Shown: positions 21,110 through 30,789 of the stretch, piece by piece
Numbering within the stretch: the stretch's first letter is position 1
How the letters are laid out: every line of letters begins with the position of its first letter
NCBI RefSeq assembly: GCF_026151205.1
Contig: NC_087079.1
Coordinates: forward strand, 3,553,230-3,617,229
Origin: Bolinopsis microptera
Lineage: Eukaryota > Ctenophora > Tentaculata > Lobata > Bolinopsidae
Reading direction: 5' to 3'
Length of the DNA: 64,000 bases
The notes under the pieces: model-generated
Database searches by the model: none
What the model was told of the DNA's origin: nothing
The model's input: only the letters and a program-made list of their open reading frames with translations
Translations under genes and position numbers: made by a program

Positions 21110-24100
21110 GGTTGATAACAATGAACCTACTCCACAGAGAAAGCCGCCAAAGCTCCCTTCTGATTTGCACGTGACCAGGTCAACCAGGAGATCTCACTTT
21201 ATGATAACATAAATAACGATTACGTAAGGGTAGCTAAATATATATAATATAAATGCGCACTTAACACGGCAACTGCTTGCTCATCTCTCTTCAACGCATC
21301 TCCCATTGGATGGTAACACTGGCCATTACAACCACGTGCAACCACCACAACACGTGCAAATAAGTGAGAGTTGTCAGTATCACGCCTAGTAACCTGGTAA
21401 CTTAGTTTCCTAGTAAGTCTGAGCACCCACATTAGGTATAACGAATGTGGCACTGCCGATATTACATTATATATGCGAGTAGAGTACATGCATATTGCAT
21501 AATTAGCATGAATTCGGCATAATGGTACATGGTGTAACGCGATTATATGCAACACCAAGAGAACGTTTCCAACTATTGCTATTGAAGGCTAGCTTTTAGC
21601 GAATATACAACTCTCAACAACACAAGTGTGTAACTTACAGTGTGAATGGGCATCTTGGTGAACTGAGGAATTGTCTTGTATGGGGTTCTGTAAAAAACCT
21701 TTGACGTGGCAGTCACATACCTCAGATGGGAAAGTAAGACCTATATTTCGTTATCATTAACGGAATAACCTAATGACAAACAAGCGAATTACCCTCCCAA
21801 TAAGATAAAGATGTAACTTTGATCTTATGCTTTATTATATATCGTAAGGTATGCAGTATATTCTAGACATAATTATGCTAGATGGAATTATCAGATCTAT
21901 TTACAGTCGTCGAAAGAATTTTCCTTAAATCGATTGAATTGCGGCCCCAAGCAGTCCCTGCCACAATTCTTCCATCATTTAGAGCCACAATTATGGATTG
22001 ATATTTGTAACATAATGACAGCTCAGTTTTCCAATATAACGACGATGAACTAATGATGTAATAGGGTTTTCAAACAATCTGGAGTCTCATTAGTATGAAT
22101 TACAAGCATAATTACGTATACAATAGAAACTTAAAGGTTGTATATCTAATCACCAATTCGATAGCAGTATCTATAATAATAGAAAAAGAGTTCCTTTAAA
22201 AACATTTTTTAAGATGCACCTTATAAAATATCAGTGATGAAGAGCAAGTGCACTGTCTTGCAATCGCGGCCGCAATTATTAAGTGCAGCCACTTACTGAC
22301 TTACATAGCACCAAGGTACGTCTATATACAAACCAATCAGAATGTGCTATCATAACGTTTAGTGAAACCTGGACATGCAATCTTAACGGAACACCGTTTC
22401 ACACTTTTCATATTTCATAATTTTTTTACTAGGTGGAGGTGATGTTATTGAGACTTTGGGCGGCCATAAAACTCCTGTTTTGAAAGTTGTCCTCTGTACT
22501 TGTTTCACTGACCCACGCTTTATAGCATTTATACATTTCGGCCCATTTTATATGTTTGTTCGACTTGCTGTACATTTGTATATTTGCTATTTTGTAAAAG
22601 TTTCAAATCAAATCAAGCAAAGTGAACGGTTTATAAATACCAGTATCAGATAGCTGTTCATATGGACTAGAAATTAAAATATGTCATTTAAAAACATAAC
22701 CCTCATGAAGTCCTTTTAAATTTAAATTATCCATAAGCTCTCTAGCTATACGGTTAAATCCACTGGTTAATGTCAAGATTTAGGAGGCATGCTCTTGACA
22801 CGATCCAAATTATGATGTATAACCCCCGAACTTTGTTACAGCGGGTAACTAACGCTCAGAACTCACAGACATATCAACTTATTAACATTCCACAGAAAAA
22901 GAATGCGGATGCTAGGTAGGTTGCAACACTCTTGCAGGTCGGTGAGGTTCCCATGTTGCTCAGAGTTGCTCAGTTATCAAGAGACTAATCAAGATTTAAA
23001 CTCCTTGCTATATTGAGCCTTGTATCCTTGCTATAATAATAATATACTTATGACAAACATTCGATTTTTTTAGTGAAATAAGAACAATTCCAGGTTGGAT
23101 CTATGACCAAAACTGGAGCTTCAGTATCAGAATCGGGTTAGAAATCATTTTCCAAATTTAAAATCATACTTTGATAAAATGTTATCTTGAAAAGCATGGT
23201 CCCAGCACATTTATTTATGAGCTGCAAAACACTGAGCTGAACACAGTGAAACAAAATCAAAGCTATTACTCACACTACAGAGAGAAGTAAGAACCAGTGG
23301 TTAAATTTTCTTGACATGGCCAAATCATTTAACTGCCTATCTGAAATTGGTTAATTTGTAACATGATGATATTCAAAAATATAAATATAAGTAAGATTTG
23401 AAGCAATATTAAAGATACATAGTGGGTAGGAAGGATCAGGAGAAAAAAATATTACACAAAATTTGAATGATCAGAATTCATAATAAGGCACTTTTTTGTA
23501 TAAATATGAATAAATATATTCGAACATTTATTACACACTTCAACATTAAAAATGTACCCACAAAAGACACTTTTAAGTCTCTTAAGATATGGAAATATCG
23601 AAATTTAAATGAATGATATAATATGTCATAATATATATGTCATTGCTTTGTTAATATTATATAGCATATTATATAATAATGTGACCATCATAATGATCCA
23701 AATCCTTATATAATTTAAAAGTGACGAAACGTTTAACGTAAAAATTGCAAATAAAAGGGAAATCTACCCAAAAATAGGGCTAAAATTATTCAAGATTAAC
23801 TGCACGAACCTAATTGTTGCATATTTAATAAAGATTCATAGAACTACTAAAATTTAGCCATGTATTAGAAACATGTTTTGTAGATTAATTAGTGTTTTTC
23901 TTGCAACATCATAATGGTCGTCATTAGGAGACTACTTAATAGTATTTTACTTCAATAGGCCCGGAGTTATTCTAAAGACAATGCATAAGATTTGACAATT
24001 TGACGTTTGAAAGAAGTTATGTTAATATGAAATCAGTCTGTATCCCAATCAAATAAATATTGTGGAACTTAAATATGCCGTAAATTTGTCCGGGTTGCTA

Positions 24101-24294
24101 AGAATGGGCAGATAGGTATCTCATCAGGAAAATTTTAAAAAATAATAATAATTATAGAATATTAATAAAAAGCATGATTTTCAACATAACACCTTTCTTA
24201 CAGGAAGTTATTGTGTAGTTACAAACAATTAATAGTAAAATCAGACTTCATTAATTTATTGAATATGTTCATGATAATTATACTATTAGGAATA
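21110..24294. other. AT-rich non-coding stretch
   Basis: No supported gene over about 3.2 kb. A short exon-like piece at 22434-22485 (after a TTTTTTTACTAG acceptor) reads GGDVIETLGGHKTPVLK, but I could not connect it to any protein. The remainder has stops throughout. Confidence 0.45.
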
Positions 24295-24546
24295 TCATAA
24301 GATAGCATGTTTCCACGACAGCTTTAAAATATCAGACTGCCTAATAGCACATTGATCGATGGAATCTGTAGGAGTCTTCACTTGTGACAATATTACATAA
24401 TCTGATGTCGGTGAAATGGACTGGAATGTTCCTGTTAGATTGGTCCTCTCGTGACAGTTAAGAAAGCATTTCTTACCTTGCATTTTTAACAGCATGTTAA
24501 GGTATCTTGACCTTAACTCTGTGTTCACGGCATGTATTTCTTCCAT
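24295..24546 (-). CDS. GEMIN7: Gemin7-like protein (SMN complex)
   Basis: An 83-aa protein whose central part reads LRSRYLNMLLKMQGKKCFL, then a segment with TGTFQSISPTSDYVILSQVK, then a C-terminal CAIRQSDILKLSW. This matches the Sm-like fold of Gemin7, in which an LRxRYLxxLL helix is followed by five strands ending in a C-x-D-I motif. Gemin7 pairs with Gemin6 inside the SMN complex, which loads Sm rings on spliceosomal snRNAs in the cytoplasm. It is shorter than the vertebrate protein because the variable N-terminus is nearly absent. An AG acceptor (GATATAG) lies only a few bases before the ATG, so a spliced or trans-spliced leader is likely. A possible upstream exon is listed separately. Confidence 0.8.
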   Translation of the reverse strand: MEEIHAVNTELRSRYLNMLLKMQGKKCFLNCHERTNLTGTFQSISPTSDYVILSQVKTPTDSIDQCAIRQSDILKLSWKHAIL

Positions 24547-24652
24547 TGTGCCTATATCAAATTATACAATAATTACAATTGATAGATGTTCTGTAAAATC
24601 GGAACAGTTGCATAATTTAAAGTGGTAGTGATGAAATTTAAATTCAAATCAC

Positions 24653-24749
24653 CTTGAACAATTTCTGAAGCTACCAAGCCAGTTACAAGAGTAAAAATAA
24701 GAATAGCACCCAATGCCACTTGCTGAAAACTGCCCTTCTTACTCTTTCT
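24653..24749 (-). other. possible exon with a transmembrane helix
   Basis: On the minus strand, between an acceptor (TTTGATAG) and a donor (CAAG|GTGATT), one frame reads KSKKGSFQQVALGAILIFTL, then VTGLVASEIVQ. This is a short basic start followed by a hydrophobic helix. Splicing to the acceptor just before GEMIN7 would keep the frame (Q-G-T-M-E-E). It has no ATG of its own and no recognised homologue. It may be an exon of another small membrane protein, an N-terminal exon of the Gemin7-like gene, or chance. Confidence 0.25.
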
Positions 24750-24759
24750 CTATCAAATA

Positions 24760-25560
24760 TGAAAAATTATAAAACCTACTGTGAAGATCTGTCAACATTA
24801 TCGAAAATCTCTCAGCATTTAAGTCAGCTCTAGGACTGCTAATTGTTAAAGTTCTTGACAAGTTTCGGTATATTACGTCAATACTTCAGTGTTTGATATC
24901 CCATGAAATAATTTAATTAAAGTTGTCGTTGGTTTAGCTCATAGCTGTGGTTGCAAGTAACATTATTTGATGCGCAGCGTAGCCAAAAAGTGGTTCGCGC
25001 TGCAAGCTCAACTGGATGTGAATATACACACTACACAGGTGCTGGCCAATACAAGTCTTGGCAGTACTAGCAGGATATAAAAGCCTAATTGCGACTATAT
25101 CCTTTCACCAGCTGCATTCAAGCTTGTCTCAGTTAGCGCTTATTTATAAGTTTTGAAAAAGAAATAAAATCTATCTCGTGGGATATCAACAGAAATTCGT
25201 TGAATTTATTTTGCTAATATAAATGCGATTTGTCGTAGGGTGTATCTTTATTTATTAGTGCAATGTGTATTAACATATTAATAATCCTTCTTTTGATTCC
25301 TGTAAGTATATTATGTTACTTTTGAAGAGTTTTCTGGGGGTTTATTGTTAATCATAGTGTGGTATATAATATCAATAAATCTTCCTATGATTACTATATG
25401 ATATATTTAAAGTTTTAATTTTTCCTAAATAGATTTGTTTTTGAGATTATTTAGTTGTTTGTTGCTGGATATTTTCACCTCACCCTTAAGAACCGCTCTG
25501 ACATGGTTAGTACCTGGCACTTGTTTCAGTTGCTAACCATATGGGCGGTATACAAGCACA
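24760..25560. other. non-coding AT-rich stretch
   Basis: No gene supported between the GEMIN7 locus and the pentanucleotide array; stops occur in all frames. Confidence 0.5.
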
Positions 25561-26150
25561 TCATTTCATTTCATTTCATTTCATTTCATTTCATTTCATT
25601 TCATTTCATTTCATTTCATTTCATTTCATTTCATTTCATTTCATTTCATTTCATTTCATTTCATTTCATTTCATTTCATTTCATTTCATTTCATTTCATT
25701 TCATTTCATATCATATCATATCATATCATATCATATCATATCATATCATATCATATCATATCATATCATATCATATCATATCATATCATATCATATCATA
25801 TCATATCATATCATATCATATCATATCATATCATATCATATCATATCATATCATATCATATCATATCATATCATATCATTTCATTTCATTTCATTTCATT
25901 TCATTTCATTTCATTTCATTTCATTTCATTTCATTTCATTTCATTTCATTTCATTTCATTTCATTTCATTTCATTTCATTTCATTTCATTTCATTTCATT
26001 TCATTTCATTTCATTTCATTTCATTTCATTTCATTTCATTTCATTTCATTTCATTTCATTTCATTTCATTTCATTTCATTTCATTTCATTTCATTTCATT
26101 TCATTTCATTTCATTTCATTTCATTTCATTTCATTTCATTTCATTTCATA
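25561..26150. repeat. pentanucleotide microsatellite: TCATT / TCATA / TCATT blocks
   Basis: An essentially perfect 590-bp array: 29 units of TCATT (25561-25705), 34 units of TCATA (25706-25875), then 54 units of TCATT (25876-26145). The middle block differs from the outer ones by one T-to-A change per unit and its edges are sharp. Because five is not a multiple of three, each frame cycles through the same residues, so long open frames here (ISFHF repeats) are not genes. Confidence 0.98.
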
Positions 26151-26157
26151 AACATCA

Positions 26158-27726
26158 TCACATATGGACACCTTCAACAAGACGTTGTCTCACGTTTTGA
26201 CTTTTTCTAAATTGATTTTTAGAGTCTCATATAGTCTATTGGCTATGATAGACTCGATTGATTGGTTGCAGAATCTTCATAGCTTTATGACTATGAAATC
26301 AAAATCATGCTATCACATAAATTGACAGAGCTAGACCACGTTAAAGTCGAATGATACAAATATCACATTTTCTGAGATGTGATAATGATACAAATGGGTC
26401 TGGAGAGACCGAATGTTATCAGTTTTTTATGAAAATTTCTTAACATGATGCCTGTCTCCTAAGGAAGCAGTGTACAAAAGGAAATCGTTATTTAGGCTCA
26501 TTATGATACAAATATCACACATTTTCGTTTCAAAATTGTCCGTTTTATGATGTGATTATTGAATCCCCTTGACCTCTTTTTTCTGTTTCTTTGAACTCAA
26601 ACTGTACCAGAGGCAATTCCAAACAGAATTAGTAAAAAGTATGATACAAAAATCAACCTCCCGTTAGATGTACTACAATTATCACATTGTATTTTAAAAC
26701 AACGAAATATAGCTATTTTTCGGGTCCAGTTCTCTGGGTGGCTGTTTGAAGGGTACATAATTCATTAATAAAGATGAAACTTCATTCACACCTACAAAAA
26801 TGGTAACTCAGTATGGATACAAGGATGAAAAATTGTTCCAACCACTTGAAGGATACAAATATCACATTTTTTGTGAACCAAATTTTACAAGTGTAACATT
26901 CGTGATAAATGTATCAATATGGGTCTATAGAACGAGATTCTTTTTGATACATGTACAATAAACATTATTGCTCCCTGAACATCTTACACAGCACATCTAG
27001 GAACCAAAATAGGATACGAATATCACAATTTCAATTTAAATTATTTTTTATTTTTTTAAATTTTTTTTAATCAAGTGATATTTGTATCTGAAAAGTGCTT
27101 ATTTAATGAAATGCCTATTACTTATTGACTATGTTTAATAATATTGGATGAATTGATCTTTAAAAACAACATTCACACATTATTGACATTGATTCGTGAA
27201 AAATATTGAATTTAATGTGATATTTGTATCATTTACAGGTCATTTATTGAATGTCAATCATTACAACATTATTTTACAGCCTAAAGCACCTTGAATAGCA
27301 TTCAAAAAATCAAAATAGTCCTCACTGGTTCTCATTATAGCCTACCCTAAGTGATGTGTGATAATCGTACCATATTTCGTACATTTAACCATTAATCGCG
27401 GTACATATAACACCCACATGCTTCAGAAAGGTTTGATGGTCACATCTATCACGATAACTCACTCAAATCATGTAAATTCGATTTTACACAGCCATAAACA
27501 AGTTTCCCTGTGATATTCTTATCATAAAGTGTACAAATAACAAATTTAGCTGTTTCATGTTGATGAATGAGTGATTATTGTATCCTTCTTGACCAAACTA
27601 CAAATTTTTGTGGTAATTGGTTTAAAATTGGCCGAGTAATAACTATCACATGATTTGGCAGTCAAAATTCGAGCATGTGGCAGTCAAAACGTGAGACAAC
27701 GTCTTGTTGAAGATGTCCATATCATC
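26158..27726. mobile_element. non-autonomous TIR element with repeated GATACAAATATCAC sites
   Basis: The left end ATATGGACACCTTCAACAAG (continuing to CGTTTTGACT) returns inverted at 27684-27724 with one mismatch over about 41 bp. Inside, GATACAAATATCAC or close variants occur in the plus orientation at 26353, 26505, 26852 and 27013. They occur inverted (GTGATATTTGTATC) at 27075 and 27217, with degenerate copies near 27357, 27510 and 27571. Orientation switches near the centre, so the element is symmetric. It has no ORF of note. The left TIR begins within about 10 bp of the pentanucleotide array. I do not recognise the family. Confidence 0.75.
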
Positions 27727-27759
27727 AAAAATTTTGGGCCCCCCTTGTTCAAATTTGTT

Positions 27760-28034
27760 ATTATAACTGGGTTGATTTCTAAGTGATAACACTGCTTATC
27801 TATTAACAGCAACACATTTTCTGGATTACATGACCGATAAGAAGTTTGTTAAGTAGATACATACAACGGTTTTAATATCATTACATGACACATTATAGGA
27901 ATGAATTAATATTGTTATTAAAATGCTCATTGTAGCCATATATTTTAGATTTTCATCATCATCATCAAAAATATATCTACTAAAGTTTTAAAATGATCTT
28001 AAATCTATTGGCCTAGACAACCAAGTTAAAATGA
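27760..28034. other. non-coding
   Basis: Short AT-rich interval between the TIR element and the antisense LINE fragment; nothing recognised apart from a short (ATC)n tract near 27955. Confidence 0.5.
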
Positions 28035-28563
28035 ATCTAATTTGCATACTTTCCACTACTATATAAGTTGATAAAGCGTTTTTTAGCAACATGAGGATTA
28101 CACACTAGATATTCATTGTGCTTCTCTTTATTAGTAGCATAATTTAATCCCTCAATCTTTCCTAATACTTCGTCCGAAACATACCAAAAATGACTATCAT
28201 TTACAGATCCGTTTAAAATAGTCTCTTTTTTGAAAGCCTCTAATCTTATTTTAAAACTTAACACAGTCCCACAATTCTTGACATCCGAGGGGAGTTTGTT
28301 CCAATATGGTCTCACCCTCTCCGGAAGAAAAGAACTGTGGGCTTTCTTCATTTTACTGCTACTTTTACTGCATCTACTGTTTGATACCACATTAAGACCA
28401 GATCTGCTCATACTGAACAAACCAGCTCCGTAATTGGCCAAACCACTTATCATTTTAAAAGATTCAATGAGGTCCCCACGTATTCGCCGCTCTGCCAGCG
28501 TTGTTAAATTGAGGATTTCCAGTCAACGACTGTATGGAAGAGTACCCACCTCGTCAATTTTTT
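28035..28563 (-). pseudogene. LINE RT C-terminus, downstream half (split by insertion)
   Basis: Read on the minus strand, the segment begins KKIDEVGTLPYSR, has a stop, then LEILNLTTLAERRIRGDLI, and continues to RVRPYWNKLPSDVKNCGTV. This is the standard C-terminal end of a CR1/L2/Jockey-type reverse transcriptase. The piece that should precede it, ending SVQRRFTRLI, is found at 35515-36130 on the same strand. The two halves were therefore one LINE, now separated by the 28564-35510 insertion. One in-frame stop at the former R/LE junction shows it was already decaying. Confidence 0.8.
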
Positions 28564-28708
28564 TAATACTTTCAGCGCTGCTATATAACAAATAATTTGA
28601 GTTCAGGGATAGCATGTACTAGTACCCCCAAAGGGGAGACGTGAGTTATTTGTTGCTTGATTTGTTTGCTGTGCTGTCTTTATTAGCTGTGTGTTGCTTG
28701 GCTGTGCG

Positions 28709-29467
28709 ATGTCAGGTACAGGTATAAAAACACCATCTACCGGAAATAGACGTGGCTCTGTGACAGGAACAGGGCCAACCGCTAAAAAAGAGCATCATAA
28801 TGTTGATAAATGCCCATGCAGCCAATCGAATGCTGGAAGCTTCAAGCTAATATGCACAGGATGCAAACAGAACTGGCATGCAGATTGTCTGGGACTAAAG
28901 GGTATCACGAAGCCGTCAATAATGAAGCTGGAAAAGTGGTTATGTCCATTTTGCTACGTTGCACCCGTACCAACCACCATCAAAGATATCTCATACGACA
29001 ACTTCTGCTACAAATGTCGGAACACCTTGAGTCTACAACAGTCCAATAGTGATTATGAGGTGCACTCTGCCTGTCAGAATCTCAAGGACATAGAAACCTT
29101 GACGAAATCACTATCAACAATTGATGTTGATAAAATGAAAGAGTCGATCCAGGTGATCCAAAACCTCGACCTTCACATGCAACACCTGCTAACCAATGAA
29201 CATGGTTTGAAAGACCATCAAAACCGAGTCAAAAACATAGAAGACCATTGTAAAGGAGAACTAAGTGAAGATGTAAGTGGTGTCAAAAAGGCTATTAAAG
29301 ACCTTCAGAAACAAATCACAGATCTTTCCACCAAAGGTCTTGTCTCATCTACTGCTCCCAAGCTTGACACTGAGAAATTGATACATGATATCATAGACCA
29401 GCTTGATGAACATACTCGGCAGGAACCGCATATTTCTCTTGAACTGAAGGAATCAAGCAGTCTCTAG
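28709..29467 (+). CDS. LINE ORF1, N-terminal part with PHD finger
   Basis: About 252 residues from the first ATG. Residues about 30-80 form a C4HC3 PHD finger: CPCSQS, then LICTGCKQNWHADCLGL, ending KWLCPFC. A central segment (VIQNLDLHMQHLL; KKAIKDLQKQITDLS) looks like coiled coil and could trimerise or multimerise ORF1. The frame stops at a TAG (29465-29467), but the next frame carries on without a break from 29443 into the AlkB-SGNH region. A single-base loss near 29443-29464 therefore probably split one ORF1 protein. PHD fingers are known from ORF1 of CR1-like LINEs, where they may bind histone tails. No slippery heptamer is visible, so programmed frameshifting is unlikely. Confidence 0.8.
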   Translation: MSGTGIKTPSTGNRRGSVTGTGPTAKKEHHNVDKCPCSQSNAGSFKLICTGCKQNWHADCLGLKGITKPSIMKLEKWLCPFCYVAPVPTTIKDISYDNFCYKCRNTLSLQQSNSDYEVHSACQNLKDIETLTKSLSTIDVDKMKESIQVIQNLDLHMQHLLTNEHGLKDHQNRVKNIEDHCKGELSEDVSGVKKAIKDLQKQITDLSTKGLVSSTAPKLDTEKLIHDIIDQLDEHTRQEPHISLELKESSSL

Positions 29468-30789
29468 ACCAACTATCTTCCCAACAGACGACAATTCCTC
29501 ATGATCAGCCATCATCTGGTTCTGCATTAAATGATAAGCACCTTCTATCAAAGACCACCTTTAAACATGAGGAAAAACCTGTGGTAGACACCGTGGAAGA
29601 ATTCATCGACAGTGATGCTGAATCAGACCTTCTCCAATACTGCGAATCTCTTCAGTTCAGTCAGGAGAATGGGCATTCAGTATGTTCTTTTGGAGAGAAG
29701 TACAAGTATAGCGGATCCAGAGATGAGAATAAGAAAACCGTGGAGATCCCTGATAAAATTGCTGCACTTGTCCTGAAAATCAATGAGGAGTTCTGTGCAG
29801 AAGGAAACCCTGTAATGAATAGCGTGTTGATCAACCGCTATGAAGAAGGCGAGGGTTATCTGCCTGAACATTCAGACAATGAACCGGTGATACATCCAGA
29901 GTCTAGCATATTGACTCTTTCCATTGGAGGTGAATGCAAAGTCCTCTTCACTGAAATGAACAACCCAGTTCACACGCACAAGTGTACTCCAAGATCAGTT
30001 TACAGGATGACCAGAAGGAGTCAGGCTCACTACAAGCACTCTATCCAGAAGGGGTCAGTCACTGGTGCAGTACGATATAGTTTCACCTTCAGATCAATAG
30101 ATGGAAAGAATCGTGCCAGTACTTGTATCTTCTCTGATTCAAATGGAGCAGGTATGAAATTTGGAGAGGATCACAAAAGGAGCTTTGGTAAGTGGCTGCC
30201 TGGTCGGAATGTTTGGACTCCTACAATAGATGACATTAACCCATATCTTGCATGTGGATACAAGAACATTGTTATTATGTGTGGTATAAATGATGTTAGA
30301 AGACCATCTGTTAAATCTCAGCGTGAAATTTTTGCTATATTTAGTCATCTAGAATTCAAGATTGAGCAAATTCAAGAGGCCAATCCAACTGCCCAAGTAT
30401 TTCTTTGTCCTCTTTTACCAACTCGAAATGCTGATTTAAATAGGAAAGTTCTTTACTTTATAGAACTTATTCGTCGTGAGCTACTCCCCAAAAACTTTGG
30501 TGTCCAGTTCGTTGATGGCTTTGATGACTTCCTTGACAATAACACTGGCTTACTTTGCCTAACCTTGTCCAGGGAGTTTGACAGATATGGCCGAACGGAT
30601 TACCTGCACCTTAATTGGAAGGGAGTGGCCAAACTTGCTACTTTAATCCGTAATACTGTCCTTGTTAGGATGCATGGAGGGACTGATAGGAGGAAGAGGG
30701 GGAGGAGGGACGGTAAGGTTGGTTCAACACTTTATTCTCATGCCGCCGGAGGACAGCCTCGTGTTGAAGGCTATCAGCCTCCAACATGA
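29443..30789 (+). CDS. LINE ORF1, C-terminal part: AlkB-like dioxygenase and SGNH hydrolase
   Basis: Two enzyme-like domains in one frame. Positions are counted from the GTG codon at 29581. AlkB-like 2OG-Fe(II) core: NRYEEGEGYLPEHSDNEPV gives the iron ligands H97 and D99, HYKHSI gives H153, and RYSFTFR gives R165 and R171 of the RxxxxxR 2-oxoglutarate motif. SGNH-like hydrolase: block I FSDSNG (Ser187), block III CGINDVR (G235, N237), PLLPTRN near 280, and block V DYLHLNWKG (D340, H343). AlkB enzymes remove alkyl groups from nucleic acids, and SGNH esterases occur in CR1-like ORF1. The frame opens after a TGA at 29440-29442 and is presumably the continuation of the PHD-containing ORF. Its stop overlaps the ORF2 start as ATGA. 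Activity is not shown, but all signature residues are present. Confidence 0.85.
   Translation, partial: TEGIKQSLDQLSSQQTTIPHDQPSSGSALNDKHLLSKTTFKHEEKPVVDTVEEFIDSDAESDLLQYCESLQFSQENGHSVCSFGEKYKYSGSRDENKKTVEIPDKIAALVLKINEEFCAEGNPVMNSVLINRYEEGEGYLPEHSDNEPVIHPESSILTLSIGGECKVLFTEMNNPVHTHKCTPRSVYRMTRRSQAHYKHSIQKGSVTGAVRYSFTFRSIDGKNRASTCIFSDSNGAGMKFGEDHKRSFGKWLPGRNVWTPTIDDINPYLACGYKNIVIMCGINDVRRPSVKSQREIFAIFSHLEFKIEQIQEANPTAQVFLCPLLPTRNADLNRKVLYFIELIRRELLPKNFGVQFVDGFDDFLDNNTGLLCLTLSREFDRYGRTDYLHLNWKGVAKLATLIRNTVLVRMHGGTDRRKRGRRDGKVGSTLYSHAAGGQPRVEGYQPPT

Noticed and set aside
22434-22485. Exon-like piece reading GGDVIETLGGHKTPVLK between AG and GT
   Set aside because: It is too short, with no matching neighbour exon and no family recognised.
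25455-26210. Two overlapping open frames of 220-250 codons rich in ISFHF repeats
   Set aside because: They are translations of a pure pentanucleotide array, where all frames encode the same cycle; not genes.
29440-29470. Programmed -1 frameshift in ORF1 of the AlkB-SGNH LINE
   Set aside because: No X-XXY-YYZ slippery sequence is present in the overlap; a one-base loss explains the break more simply.
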